A stretch of 64,000 nt of DNA. It comes from Hymenobacter sedentarius (lineage in GTDB: Bacteria > Bacteroidota > Bacteroidia > Cytophagales > Hymenobacteraceae). Shown here piece by piece: positions 51,381-60,497 of the stretch. The position numbers and the translations under genes were made by a program. The stretch covers positions 2,852,001 through 2,916,000 of the forward strand of contig NZ_CP013909.1 of assembly GCF_001507645.1 (NCBI RefSeq). The letters run 5' to 3'. Position 1 is the stretch's first letter; each line of letters starts with the position of its first letter. The notes under the pieces were generated by a model. It saw only the letters and a program-made list of their open reading frames with translations, was not told the origin of the DNA and did not search any database.

Positions 51381-52298
51381 TTACCGCACCTTGCCGCGCT
51401 TCACCAGGTAGGCGTAAAGCACTTTCTCGAAAGGCTCGCGCACGTCGACCGGCACAAAGTCGATGCGCAGCTGCCCGCAGCGCAGGGCCATCTCCTGCTC
51501 GTAGGCCGTCATGGCCGCCTGGTACTGCTCTTTGATTTGGGAGGGCTGCAGCTTGACTTCCAGGCCGGTTTCTACGTCTTCGAAGATGTATGGCCGCTCG
51601 GCAAAATCGAAGTCGGCTTCGGTGGCGCGGTCCAGCACGTGGAAAAGTAGTACCTCGTGGTGCTGGTGCTTGAGGTGCTGCAGGGCCGCCAGGGCGGCGT
51701 CTTGGTCGGCAGTGCTGCGGCCCAGCATGTCGCTGAAGATGATGACAAGCGAGCGTTTGGGAATCTGCTTGGCGATGGCGTGGATGGTGCCGGCTACGTC
51801 GGTGCCGCGCACGGTTTTGGGAGCCGGCGGGCGCTCCAGCAGTTGCTGCAGGGCCAGCAGCAGGGTGTGGCGGTGGGTGCTGGTGGAGCGCACCGGCGTT
51901 TGCAGCTCCACGGTTTCGGCGAAGGTGACGAGGCCCACGGCGTCGCGCTGGCGGGTGAGCAGGGTGGTGAGCGCCGCCGCGGCCAGGACGCTGAACTTGA
52001 GCTTGTCGTAGCCTGGCGCGGGGTAGTACATGCTGGGGCTGACATCGAGCAGGAGGTGGGCCCGCAGGTTGGTTTCCTCCTCGTAGCGCTTCACAAAGAG
52101 CTTGTCGGTGCGGGCATATACTTTCCAGTCGATGTGGCGCGTGCTTTCGCCGGGGTTGTAGAGGCGGTGCTCCGAAAACTCGACCGAGAACCCGTGGTAG
52201 GGCGACTGGTGCAAGCCGGTAATGAAGCCATCGACGAGCTGGCGGGCCAGGAACTCGAGGTTTTCGAAAGAGCGAACGGCGGCGAGGTCGAGGGGCAT
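51381..52298 (-). CDS. DUF58 protein (vWA-like, MoxR-system partner)
   Basis: 305 residues. GLHQSPYHGFSVEFSEHRLY and GESTRHIDWKVYARTDKLFV form the DUF58 signature, followed by a vWA-like core LLLDVSPSMYYPAPG (DxSxS-like motif) and LVIIFSDMLGR. Such proteins usually accompany a MoxR ATPase, which is not adjacent here. Likely soluble; role in complex assembly unknown. Confidence 0.88.
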   Translation of the reverse strand: MPLDLAAVRSFENLEFLARQLVDGFITGLHQSPYHGFSVEFSEHRLYNPGESTRHIDWKVYARTDKLFVKRYEEETNLRAHLLLDVSPSMYYPAPGYDKLKFSVLAAAALTTLLTRQRDAVGLVTFAETVELQTPVRSTSTHRHTLLLALQQLLERPPAPKTVRGTDVAGTIHAIAKQIPKRSLVIIFSDMLGRSTADQDAALAALQHLKHQHHEVLLFHVLDRATEADFDFAERPYIFEDVETGLEVKLQPSQIKEQYQAAMTAYEQEMALRCGQLRIDFVPVDVREPFEKVLYAYLVKRGKVR

Positions 52299-52355
52299 GG
52301 CGAGGGTGGTAGTGGCGCAGTTGGAAATATAAAGAACGGCAAGTTGAGCTGGCGT

Positions 52356-52455
52356 CTGTCATGCTGAGCGCGCGAAGCGTCTTATCCGGTCAGCACGACT
52401 CATTCAGCGGGACAAAATGCTTCGTAATACGATGCTACATACTTCAGCATGACAG
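52356..52455. repeat. Degenerate palindromic repeat (family B, copy 5)
   Basis: CTGTCATGCTGAGCGCGCGA at the left and TTCAGCATGACAG at the right form the ends; the interior has lost most pairing. It is a decayed member of the family at 38882. It lies between the DUF58 gene and the PUR-like gene. Confidence 0.65.
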
Positions 52456-52668
52456 CCGAATTTTGGATGGCAATTGAGCTAATAATGAGGCAGAAACGCT
52501 TCAAATCTGCTCAGCACGACGTACTTCCTAATTAGTATGACGCTCTATCTGCTCAATCTAATTAACAGCAACCCTTGCTGTGGCGTTTACCTTTGGCTCA
52601 ACCTTCGTAAGTTAGCCCGACAATTAACCGACCGGCTTTATTTCCCACTCATACCCCAACCCCATCCC

Positions 52669-53037
52669 GTGGACGACCGTCACGAACAGGAAGAAATTTA
52701 CTCCCAACGCATAAAAGCCGGCAAGCGCACGTATTTCTTCGACGTGAAAGCCACCCGTGGCCAGGATTACTACCTGACCATTACCGAAAGCAAGCGCCGC
52801 ATGAACGGCGACGATTCGGTGTCGTACGAAAAACATAAAATCTTCCTCTACAAGGAAGACTTCCTCAAGTTTGTGGATGCCCTGCAGGACGCGGTGGACT
52901 ACGTGCGCGAAGAGCTGCTAACCGCCGAGGAAGTAGCGGAACTCGACCGTCCCCGCGAGTTTGACGACCGCGACAAGCCGCGCCAGGACTTCGACCGGCC
53001 CGCTTTCGACCCGAACAAGAGCGACGACAACTACTAA
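52669..53037 (+). CDS. PUR-family (DUF3276) nucleic-acid-binding protein
   Basis: 122 residues from GTG 52669 (M-DDRHEQEEIYSQRIKAGKR). KRTYFFDVKATRGQDYYLTI then KIFLYKEDFLKFVDALQDAV is the single PUR repeat typical of Bacteroidota, with an acidic C-terminal tail (REFDDRDKPRQDFDRPAFDP). Relatives bind single-stranded nucleic acid. A TACCTTTG motif at 52588 may be its -7 element. Confidence 0.85.
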   Translation: MDDRHEQEEIYSQRIKAGKRTYFFDVKATRGQDYYLTITESKRRMNGDDSVSYEKHKIFLYKEDFLKFVDALQDAVDYVREELLTAEEVAELDRPREFDDRDKPRQDFDRPAFDPNKSDDNY

Positions 53038-53153
53038 ATACCTGCTAATAAGGGGTGATGAATGGCTAACCCGTAGCGGTTAGCTTTTGGGGCTATTCCA
53101 GCGGCGTGAACAGACTTCGGTTGGTTCGCGCCGTTTTGCGTGGCGGCAGGCCG

Positions 53154-53161
53154 TACCTTTG
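53154..53161 (+). promoter_or_regulatory. Candidate -7 element (TACCTTTG) for ychF
   Basis: TACCTTTG fits TAnnTTTG 55 bp before the ychF start. A TTTTG lies only 15 bp upstream, shorter than usual, so the -33 part is uncertain. The leader then contains tandem AACTCATAATTC-like units (53173-53210). Confidence 0.5.
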
Positions 53162-53215
53162 CGGCCGAATTGTGTCAACTCATAATTCATAACTCACAAC
53201 TCATAATTCCAAGTA

Positions 53216-54316
53216 ATGGGCCTCCGCTGCGGTATCGTCGGCTTGCCGAACGTCGGTAAATCCACTCTTTTCAACGCGCTTTCGAACGCCAAGGCCGAAT
53301 CGGCCAACTACCCTTTTTGCACCATTGAGCCCAACGTGGGCGTCATCACCGTGCCCGACGAGCGGCTCCAGATTCTGGAAGCCCTCGTGAACCCCAAGCG
53401 CGTGCTGCCCACCATCATCGAGTTTGTTGACATTGCCGGCCTCGTGAAGGGCGCTAGCAAGGGCGAAGGCCTGGGCAATAAATTCCTGGCCAACATCCGC
53501 GAGGTAGACGCCATCATTCACGTGGTGCGCTGCTTCGACGACCCCAATATTGTGCACGTGGCCGGCGGCGTTGACCCCGTGTTCGACAAGGACGTCATCG
53601 ACACCGAGCTTCAGATTAAAGACCTGGAGAGCGTGGACAAGAAGCTCGTGAAATCGGAGCGCAGCGCCAAGGGCGGCGACGCCGTGGCCAAGAAAGAAGT
53701 AGCTGTATTGCAGCGTTTCAAGGATGCCTTGGAAGCCGGCCAGAACGCCCGCGCCATTCAGGCCACGCCCGACGAGCTGGAAGCCGTGGCCGACCTGCAG
53801 CTGCTCACCATCAAGCCCGTGATTTACGTGGCCAACGTGGACGAAGCCAGCATTGCCACCAACGGCAACAACCACGTAGCCGCCTTGCGCGAGCACGTGA
53901 AAGCTGAAGGTGCCCAGGTGGTGCTGGTGTCGGCGGCCATCGAAGCGCAGATTGCCGAGATGGAAGACCCCGAGGAAAAGGCCATGTTCCTGGGCGAATA
54001 CGGGCTCACGGAGTCGGGCCTGAACAAGCTCATCCGCGCCAGCTACGAGCTGCTCAACCTGATTACCTACTTCACGGCCGGTGTGCAGGAAGTGCGCGCC
54101 TGGACCATTCACCGCGGCGACAAAGCCCCGGCCGCCGCTGGGGTTATCCACTCGGATTTCGAGAAGGGCTTCATTCGGGCCGAGGTTATCAAGCTCCCGG
54201 ACTACCAGGAGTACAAGACCGAAGTCAAAATCAAAGAAGCCGGCAAAATGGCCGTGGAAGGCAAGGACTACGTGGTGCAGGATGGCGACATCATGCACTT
54301 CCGCTTCAACGTCTAA
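53216..54316 (+). CDS. ychF: YchF, Obg-like ATPase
   Basis: 366 residues: [20 protein letters not shown] (P-loop), [20 protein letters not shown] (G3), a coiled insertion, then [11 protein letters not shown], the altered G4 that favours ATP, and a C-terminal TGS-like domain ending in [17 protein letters not shown]. Universal translation- and stress-associated ATPase. Monocistronic, closed by an elaborate hairpin. Confidence 0.96.
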   Translation: MGLRCGIVGLPNVGKSTLFNALSNAKAESANYPFCTIEPNVGVITVPDERLQILEALVNPKRVLPTIIEFVDIAGLVKGASKGEGLGNKFLANIREVDAIIHVVRCFDDPNIVHVAGGVDPVFDKDVIDTELQIKDLESVDKKLVKSERSAKGGDAVAKKEVAVLQRFKDALEAGQNARAIQATPDELEAVADLQLLTIKPVIYVANVDEASIATNGNNHVAALREHVKAEGAQVVLVSAAIEAQIAEMEDPEEKAMFLGEYGLTESGLNKLIRASYELLNLITYFTAGVQEVRAWTIHRGDKAPAAAGVIHSDFEKGFIRAEVIKLPDYQEYKTEVKIKEAGKMAVEGKDYVVQDGDIMHFRFNV

Positions 54317-54320
54317 CATC

Positions 54321-54499
54321 ACGGATTTTTCGGATTGAAACGGATTGCACGGATTTTGTAGTCGATTGAATGCCATCCTTAGAAATAAAAAAAGGCCACC
54401 GAAAGGTGGCCTTTTTTTATGATTGGTTTTTCTGGAATTAAGTAGTCGTGAGCGCCAGCTACAAAATCCGTGCAATCCGTTTCAATCCGAAAAATCCGT
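54321..54499. repeat. 41-bp perfect inverted repeat around a terminator
   Basis: Arms 54321-54361 and 54459-54499 are perfectly complementary over 41 bp and are built from ACGGATT / CGGATTG units. The 97-base centre holds a separate intrinsic terminator. The whole lies between convergent ychF and an M48 protease gene, whose stop is 4 bp beyond the right arm. Confidence 0.92.
54387..54418. terminator. Bidirectional intrinsic terminator after ychF
   Basis: Stem AAAAAAAGGCCACC with GGTGGCCTTTTTT around GAAA, at the centre of the longer inverted repeat. It can serve ychF and the M48 gene. Confidence 0.9.
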
Positions 54500-54502
54500 C
54501 AT

Positions 54503-55987
54503 TTATTTGCCCACTACTTTAAACAACGTGCCTTTGGCTAGCTGCGTGTTGGTTTGCATGCCGTTGAGAATGGCCATTTCCTCGTAGCGCTTCGAGGGGA
54601 TACCATTGGCGGCGAGGGCCGAGGCGAGGGTGGTCGCCGAAGTAGCCGTTTTGATGCGGATGTGCTCGGGCTGGCGGTTTAGCTTGCTGGCGTCGCTGAG
54701 GCGGGCGTAGCCTTGGGCGGCACGTTGGAACTGCGGCGCATAGGTGCTGAAATCAGCCGGCGCGGCCAGGCCCACAAACGCGTACACGCTTTGACCGTCC
54801 TGAATGAGCTGGGCCAGTACGTGGGCGCCAGCGGCCTGTTGGCCGGACTGGTCCTGTTGCACCTGGTCGCCTTCGAACACGAGGGCCGGGAAGCCGTTAA
54901 TGGTCGTTTTCTGGGCATTGGCCGATTGCACGCCAATGGCTTTGGCCAAACCCTGGGCCGCGTCGTCAAGTGAGCCGTTGCCGGCGCCTAGAAACACAAG
55001 CAGCGCCTTGCCGTTGGGCTCACCCATCTGAAACTTGTCGGGCGAGTTCTGCGACTTCCAGCCCGAAGGAATGGGGAAGCGGAATTTCAGGTCGGGGTGG
55101 TAAAACACGCCGCTTTCTACAAAGCCCTGGCGCGGGTCTTCGCCGTAGTTCAGGCCTTCGATGGACCGCAGGTACTGGTCGCGGTTGACGGCGAAGGTGG
55201 AGCGGCCCGCCGACTGCTTGGCCTGCGCCGCCAGGCTTTTAACCCGGGTGTAGCGGTCGGCCGAGTTGGGGTGGGACGAAAGGAAGGTGGGAATGCCCCC
55301 GGCGCCGCTCTGGGCCTCGGTGCGCTGCAGGGTCTGGAAGAAGTCGGCCATGTGGCTGGCGTCGTAGCCAATCTTGGTGGAGTACTTCACGCCCAGGGCA
55401 TCGGCCTCGTTCTCGTCGTTGCGGCTGTACTTGAGCATGCCCAGGCCCACGACTTGCTGCGCTACGCCGCCCACCGACTGCATAACGCGCGGCGCCAGCA
55501 CCGAGCCCAGTATCATGCCGATGCCGGCAATGGTGCCCCGGGTCTGCTGCTTTTTGCCGTGCTGGGCGGTGATGTGGCCCAGCTCGTGCCCGAGTACGCC
55601 AGCAAACTGCGCTTCGTCATTGAAATACGCCATGATGCCGCGCGTGAAGTACACGTGCCCATCGGGCGTGGCAAAAGCGTTGATAACCGGCGAATCGACC
55701 ACGGTAAAGCCGTAGTCGCCGGGGCGGTCCGACACGGCAGTCATCTGCTTGCCCTTGGCATCGATGAGCCTTTGCAGGGTGGCGTTGTTATAGAGGCCAA
55801 ACTGGGCTATTACGGCCGGGTCGGGCTTGGCGCCTTGCAGCGGGCTGGCCGTGGGAACCTTGGCAATGGGGCTGGTCTTGGCCGGGCCGCGGTCAGCCCA
55901 ATTGGTGACGCTGGACGTGCTGGCCAAGGGGACCAGCAGAAGCAAAGCGGCCCCGGTGCGAAGGGGGCGAAGGAAAGAGAAGTTCAT
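54503..55987 (-). CDS. M48-family metalloprotease with LysM-like tail
   Basis: 494 residues with a signal-like N-terminus (FLRPLRTGAALLLLVPLAST). Protease motif GVLGHELGHITAQHGKKQ (HExxH) and third ligand region NDENEADALGVKYS. A C-terminal domain (HIRIKTATSATTLASALAAN, then MAILNGMQTNTQLAKGTLFK) is LysM-like. Relatives of BepA/LoiP that survey outer-membrane proteins. Unlike its paralog at 56103 it has no clear lipobox. Confidence 0.88.
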   Translation of the reverse strand: MNFSFLRPLRTGAALLLLVPLASTSSVTNWADRGPAKTSPIAKVPTASPLQGAKPDPAVIAQFGLYNNATLQRLIDAKGKQMTAVSDRPGDYGFTVVDSPVINAFATPDGHVYFTRGIMAYFNDEAQFAGVLGHELGHITAQHGKKQQTRGTIAGIGMILGSVLAPRVMQSVGGVAQQVVGLGMLKYSRNDENEADALGVKYSTKIGYDASHMADFFQTLQRTEAQSGAGGIPTFLSSHPNSADRYTRVKSLAAQAKQSAGRSTFAVNRDQYLRSIEGLNYGEDPRQGFVESGVFYHPDLKFRFPIPSGWKSQNSPDKFQMGEPNGKALLVFLGAGNGSLDDAAQGLAKAIGVQSANAQKTTINGFPALVFEGDQVQQDQSGQQAAGAHVLAQLIQDGQSVYAFVGLAAPADFSTYAPQFQRAAQGYARLSDASKLNRQPEHIRIKTATSATTLASALAANGIPSKRYEEMAILNGMQTNTQLAKGTLFKVVGK

Positions 55988-56102
55988 GGGAATAAGTAAA
56001 GCGGCCTGTGCCGGTGAAGTGCCATTGATGAGCTTGCAAACGCATGACCGAAAGCAGGGTTGCGCGGTCTGCCAGCCCCAGCTTTATCGAAAGCTGTGCC
56101 AG

Positions 56103-57578
56103 TTATTTTCCGACCACCTTAATCAGGGAGCCGGCATTCACCTGCTCGTTGAGCTGCATTCCGTTTAGAATGGCCATTTCCTCGAGGCGCTTTTCGGGCA
56201 CGCCGTTGCTGGTGAGGGCCTGCGAAAGGTTGCTGCGCAAGGCCAGCTTTTTGACGCGAATGCGCTCGGGCTGGCGGTTAAGCTTGTCGGGGTCGGTGAG
56301 GCGCCGGAAGGCTTCGGCCACGCTGCTGAACTGCGGGGCGTAGCTGGGGAAGTCGGCCGGGGCAGACACGCCCAGCAGCGCGTACATGTTCTTGCCGTCC
56401 TGAATGACGTGGCCCAGCACCCGCACGCCGGGGGCTTGCTGGGCTGCCTGCTGGCCGCCTTGCTGGTCTTGCGGCGGCACCTGGTCGGCCACAAACACGA
56501 GGGCCGGAAAGCCGTTGATGGTGGTCTGGCGCGACTCGGTGGGCTGCAGGCCGAGCTGCTTGGCCAGGGCCTGGGCGGCTTCTTCCGGCGTGGCGCCGGG
56601 CGCCGTCATCAGCATAAGTAGGGCTTTGCCGGCGGGGTCGGCCATCTGGAACTGCTGGGGGGTATTTTGGTGCTTCCAGCCGGTGGGCACCGGCATCTGG
56701 AATTTGAGCTCGGGGTGGTAAAACGTGCTGTTTTCCACGAAGCCCTGCTTGGGGTCCTCGCCGTACACCATGCCGTCGATGAGGCGCAGGTACTGGTCGC
56801 GGTTGATGGCCAGCTTGGGGTTGCCGTTCTGCTGCTTCCACTCGTCGGCCAGCTGGTGCACAATGGTGTAGCGGTCGGCGGGGTTGGGGTGGGTTGAGAG
56901 AAAGTCGGGCACGGCGCTGCCGCCTTTGGCTTCCTGCTCGCGGGCCAGGGTCTGGAAAAAATCGGCCATCTGGCTGGCGTCGTACCCGATTTTAGAAGAA
57001 TACTGCACCCCCAGCCCATCGGCCTGGCTTTCGTCGTCGCGGCTGAATTTCAGAAACAGCAGCTGCATGCCCTGCATGGCCTGGTCGCCGAACTGCGCCA
57101 GGCGGGGCGAGGCTATCATGGCCCCCATCAGGCCCACTTGCCCGATAATGGAGTTGGTTTGCTGCTTGGCCGAGTGGCGGGCCGTGATGTGTCCAATCTC
57201 GTGGCCCAACACGCCGGCAAACTGCGCTTCGTTGTTGAAGTGCGCCATGATGCCGCGGGTGAAATACACGTACCCGCCGGGGATGGCGAAGGCGTTTATC
57301 ACCGGCGAGTCGACGACCCGGAACTGGTACTCGAGGGTGGGGCGGTGCGAAACGGCCCCCATCTTTTTGCCTTTCTCATTGATGAAGGCCTGAATTTTTT
57401 TGTCCGGGTACAAGCCCATTTGGGCCGTCACGGCCGGGTCCGACTGCTGGCCCATGGCCAGCTCCTGGCCTTCGGAAACCAGCATTACTTCCTTTTTGCC
57501 CGTGACGGGGTTGGTGGCGCAGCCCGTGAATAAGAGCACCGCAGCCGTGCCAACGGCTTGAATCAGACGTGTTTTCAT
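56103..57578 (-). CDS. M48-family metalloprotease lipoprotein with LysM-like tail
   Basis: 491 residues with a lipobox (AVLLFTGCATNP). Motifs as in its neighbour: GVLGHEIGHITARHSAKQ, DDESQADGLGVQYS, VNENSTFYHPELKFQMP-type region and the LysM-like end MAILNGMQLNEQVNAGSLIK. The two genes are tandem duplicates, 115 bp apart and on the same strand. The lipid anchor suggests a different location, the outer-membrane inner face. Confidence 0.88.
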   Translation of the reverse strand: MKTRLIQAVGTAAVLLFTGCATNPVTGKKEVMLVSEGQELAMGQQSDPAVTAQMGLYPDKKIQAFINEKGKKMGAVSHRPTLEYQFRVVDSPVINAFAIPGGYVYFTRGIMAHFNNEAQFAGVLGHEIGHITARHSAKQQTNSIIGQVGLMGAMIASPRLAQFGDQAMQGMQLLFLKFSRDDESQADGLGVQYSSKIGYDASQMADFFQTLAREQEAKGGSAVPDFLSTHPNPADRYTIVHQLADEWKQQNGNPKLAINRDQYLRLIDGMVYGEDPKQGFVENSTFYHPELKFQMPVPTGWKHQNTPQQFQMADPAGKALLMLMTAPGATPEEAAQALAKQLGLQPTESRQTTINGFPALVFVADQVPPQDQQGGQQAAQQAPGVRVLGHVIQDGKNMYALLGVSAPADFPSYAPQFSSVAEAFRRLTDPDKLNRQPERIRVKKLALRSNLSQALTSNGVPEKRLEEMAILNGMQLNEQVNAGSLIKVVGK

Positions 57579-57681
57579 AAAGACGGAGAGGGGATGTACG
57601 GTTCTCCATTGGGGCCCTAGGGGCGAGCTTCCAATGGTAGGGGTACAAACGCAGCCCAGCCCAACGGGTTGTTCAGCAGGT

Positions 57682-59022
57682 TCATTGCCGGGTGTTCATG
57701 TCCACCGTCTGGTAGCCAATGAGCAAATCGGTGCGGGTGCCCGGCGGGCGGTAGTACACCAGCAGGTCGTACTGGTTTTCGGTCTCCTGGTGCGAGCCTT
57801 CAAAGTACACTTCGTTGGGGGCCGTGCCGCGGGGGCCGGCCACGGCAAAATCGTAGTTGTAGTACCCTTGCTTGAGCAGGGCATGGCCGGTGTAAAGCTT
57901 CTTGGCTTCGTCGTAGGCCAGCTTGAATTCGTCTTTGAGCTGCCAGTCGGTGAGGGCGCCCAGCACATACACGGGGCCCGGGGCGGGCTGGTCGGCCTTG
58001 AGCTGAAAGGTCACGTCGGCGTAGTCGGCATTGGTGGCGCCGTTGCCGTACTCGCGGCTTTCAAACACGCGCTGGCCGTTAGCGTCCTGATACTGGCTGT
58101 AGGCCTGCTGGCTGCGCGAGGCTTCGGGCTGCAGGGTCACGGCCACGGGCGTGGCGCGCGGGTCTATGTGCAGCACCCCGATGCCGGCGGCCTGCACCGA
58201 GCGGGTGTCGAAGTACCGGTACTCGCTTAGGCCGGGGAAGGCGTTTTCGAAGCCGAAGTACTGGTACTCGAGACGGCGCTCGGCGTCGCGCACGAAGGTG
58301 GGGCGCAGGTTGTACTTGGCGTTGTCCCAGCGGAAGTTCTGGCGCAGCACCACCTTCACTTCCACGGCCGGGTTCACCAGGTCCACGGAGGCGTAGCTGA
58401 TGCCGAAATCGAGCTGCTGCAGGGTGTAGCGCTCCTGCCCGCCTATCACGATGCCGGGGCGCAGGCCCACCTGCACCTGGTTTTCATACACCAGCAGCCG
58501 GCGCGACACCACGGGCACGCCGCCCGCGCTTTGCACCACCAGCAGGTAGTTGCCGCTCAGTTTCACGCCCGGCGCCCGCATCCGATAGTGAAAGTACGGC
58601 ACTTTGGCGTTGATGCCCACCCGGTAATCAGTAATTAGAAACTCGTTTATCTCATTCAGAAACTGCATGTCCGTCAGCACCGAGGGCTGCCAGTTGGCGT
58701 CGCAGTGAATCATCTTGGCGGTGTAGCGCTGGCTCTGCCCGCCCAGCACGTCAAACTCCAGGGTGATGGCCTGGCTGCGGCCCAACGGCACCACCGGCGG
58801 CTGAAACACCTCGTTGGGCTGGCCGGTGGCCACGTAGCACTGCACGCTGCGCACCTCGGGGGCGTAAGTGTAGTCCTGGTAGCGAAGGGTTTTGTCGGCG
58901 TAATACTCGGGGGGCTTCTGGGTGCCGGCCGTGCCGCGGGCCGCGTTGGGGTCGGTGATGGGGGTGCCGAGGGGAACGCAGGCCGTGGCCAGCAGAAGGG
59001 CGGGGTAAGTAAAAAGGCGCAT
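57682..59022 (-). CDS. Type IX secretion plug protein (DUF5103)
   Basis: 446 residues from ATG 59022 (MRLFTYPALLLATACVPLGT, a lipoprotein-like signal with Cys15). The DUF5103 layout is visible: PPVVPLGRSQAITLEFDVLG, AKMIHCDANWQPSVLTDMQF, PYFHYRMRAPGVKLSGNYLL, YENQVQVGLRPG and a C-terminal GPVYVLGALTDWQLKDEFKL. Such proteins are the plug of the T9SS SprA translocon or an associated factor, and are restricted to Bacteroidota. Confidence 0.85.
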   Translation of the reverse strand: MRLFTYPALLLATACVPLGTPITDPNAARGTAGTQKPPEYYADKTLRYQDYTYAPEVRSVQCYVATGQPNEVFQPPVVPLGRSQAITLEFDVLGGQSQRYTAKMIHCDANWQPSVLTDMQFLNEINEFLITDYRVGINAKVPYFHYRMRAPGVKLSGNYLLVVQSAGGVPVVSRRLLVYENQVQVGLRPGIVIGGQERYTLQQLDFGISYASVDLVNPAVEVKVVLRQNFRWDNAKYNLRPTFVRDAERRLEYQYFGFENAFPGLSEYRYFDTRSVQAAGIGVLHIDPRATPVAVTLQPEASRSQQAYSQYQDANGQRVFESREYGNGATNADYADVTFQLKADQPAPGPVYVLGALTDWQLKDEFKLAYDEAKKLYTGHALLKQGYYNYDFAVAGPRGTAPNEVYFEGSHQETENQYDLLVYYRPPGTRTDLLIGYQTVDMNTRQ

Positions 59023-59150
59023 GGCCCGAAAGGTACGATTTATGGGTTTTGCCTGATTGCTGGCAAGGCATTGCAACGGTAGGCGGGCAGTTCGACGCCT
59101 ATCTAATCAGGCTTCAAACACCTCAAGTGGTTCTTTTCACGCCAACTGCC

Positions 59151-59726
59151 TCAGGGTCGCAGCGCTCCCACATGCTGGTACGTGTTGAGGAGCACGCCCG
59201 TGGGCGTTGCCTGTGAGCTGACGAACGCGAGTTCGCGCGGCGCGGCATGGTCCGAAAACAAGCGTTTGCCCCGGCCCAGCAAGACCGGGTAGACCAGCAC
59301 CACCACCTCGTCGACCAACCCCTGGTCGAGCAACACGGTCGTCAGCGTGGAGCTGCCGCAGACGATGAGGTCCGGGCCGTCTGTGGCCCGGACGCGGCGA
59401 ATCCCCGCCAGGATGTCGGCGCCTAAGTCCTGGACCGGGCCCCAGCCGAGGCTTTCCGGCCGGTGGGTCGCCACGTATTTGGTGGCCGCGTTCAGCCCGC
59501 TGGCCATCGGACTTTCCCCGGCCTGGGGCCAGAAGCCGGCCCAGGCATCGTAAGTGCGGCGGCCCAGCAGCAAATCGAAGGGGCTGCCAAAGGCCTCGAC
59601 AACGGCCGCCAACCCGGCCGGCGTGCGATAGGGCACCGTCCAATTGCCATGCGCAAAGCCGTCGCTGTCGTCGTGCTGAATCACGCCGTCCAGGGACATG
59701 TGCTCCATGATTCTAATTTTTCTCAT
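59151..59726 (-). CDS. Dihydrofolate reductase-like (RibD C-terminal) protein
   Basis: 191 residues: MRKIRIMEHMSLDGVIQHDD, then FDLLLGRRTYDAWAGFWP, then PDLIVCGSSTLTTVLLDQGL and EVVVLVYPVLLGRGKRLFSD. This is the common RibD_C reductase family beside folate reductases; substrates are not known. Stands alone. Confidence 0.88.
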   Translation of the reverse strand: MRKIRIMEHMSLDGVIQHDDSDGFAHGNWTVPYRTPAGLAAVVEAFGSPFDLLLGRRTYDAWAGFWPQAGESPMASGLNAATKYVATHRPESLGWGPVQDLGADILAGIRRVRATDGPDLIVCGSSTLTTVLLDQGLVDEVVVLVYPVLLGRGKRLFSDHAAPRELAFVSSQATPTGVLLNTYQHVGALRP

Positions 59727-60095
59727 GTCGTTTGCTATCAGTTTAATGTCTGCACAAGATTAACACGGAGACAGCAAAAGCAGGAGGGAAATTCTGACCA
59801 TGTAGGAGGACCGTGAGCGACGGCTGGCAGTTATTTTTCTGTCCGTGCCACGCACTTCCCAAACCGCATTGTCTTTTAATTAAAAACAGCAGCTTAGTCG
59901 CTCGACTTAATTTTGCGCCTACGGCAACGCCAGCAACGAACTTTGTGATTTTGTGCGTAGTCAACACCCTGATTTGCGTGATTTTGGGAGGCTTACTGCC
60001 CTTTGCCACGGTCTCAGATTAAGTATTGAGCTGAATTTAATTAAATCCGTGTAAAATGTCAGTTCAATTATTAAATAAAAGTCACTAATTACCGC
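59727..60095. other. AT-rich intergenic region without a recognisable gene
   Basis: Small open frames on both strands do not read like proteins. The stretch from about 59990 to 60095 is markedly AT-rich and probably holds the promoter of the next gene; no TAnnTTTG with a partner could be fixed. Confidence 0.5.
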
Positions 60096-60482
60096 ATGAC
60101 AAGTCCAGTAGACAAGCAAGTTTTTGAGGGCGAAATAGCTACCTACTGGTTTGATGAAGGCATCCTGGTTTCAGTTTCTAAAAGCCCTGAGCGAACGGTT
60201 GAAAACATTACCAAAAACGTTGCCCTCGTAAAGGAAATCACAAATAATAAGCGCGCCCCGCTGTTGATTTATTTGTCTAATTCCCCAATTCCGAGAAAAG
60301 AGACCCGGAAATTTGCATCAGCACAATTGCCGCTTATTTATTCGGCAATGGCCATGGTTTCCAAGCCTGGCCTGGCAAAGTTTATTATGAATATTCTGTT
60401 TGCGCTTAAGGCGCCGCCTATTCCCATGAAAAGCTTTGCCGACGAAAAGCTAGCCAAAGCATGGCTGCAGCAATACCGGTAA
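60096..60482 (+). CDS. STAS-like hypothetical protein
   Basis: 128 residues, soluble, with ATYWFDEGILVSVSKSPERT, then IYLSNSPIPRKETRKFAS and a C-terminal SFADEKLAKAWLQQYR. The pattern (short strand opening, a 'DEGIL' turn, late helix of the 'ADEKLAKAWL' type) recalls the STAS/SEC14-like proteins of Bacteroidota. Lower GC than its surroundings. Function unknown. Confidence 0.65.
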   Translation: MTSPVDKQVFEGEIATYWFDEGILVSVSKSPERTVENITKNVALVKEITNNKRAPLLIYLSNSPIPRKETRKFASAQLPLIYSAMAMVSKPGLAKFIMNILFALKAPPIPMKSFADEKLAKAWLQQYR

Positions 60483-60497
60483 TTACCCCAGCTGATT

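Noticed and set aside
26833..52455. CRISPR array as an explanation of the repeated palindromes
   Set aside because: The repeats are single, far apart, inverted and of variable spacing; there are no unique spacers between direct repeats and no cas genes.
59743..60022. Overlapping short frames on both strands
   Set aside because: Neither reads like a folded protein, and both lie in an AT-rich promoter-like gap.
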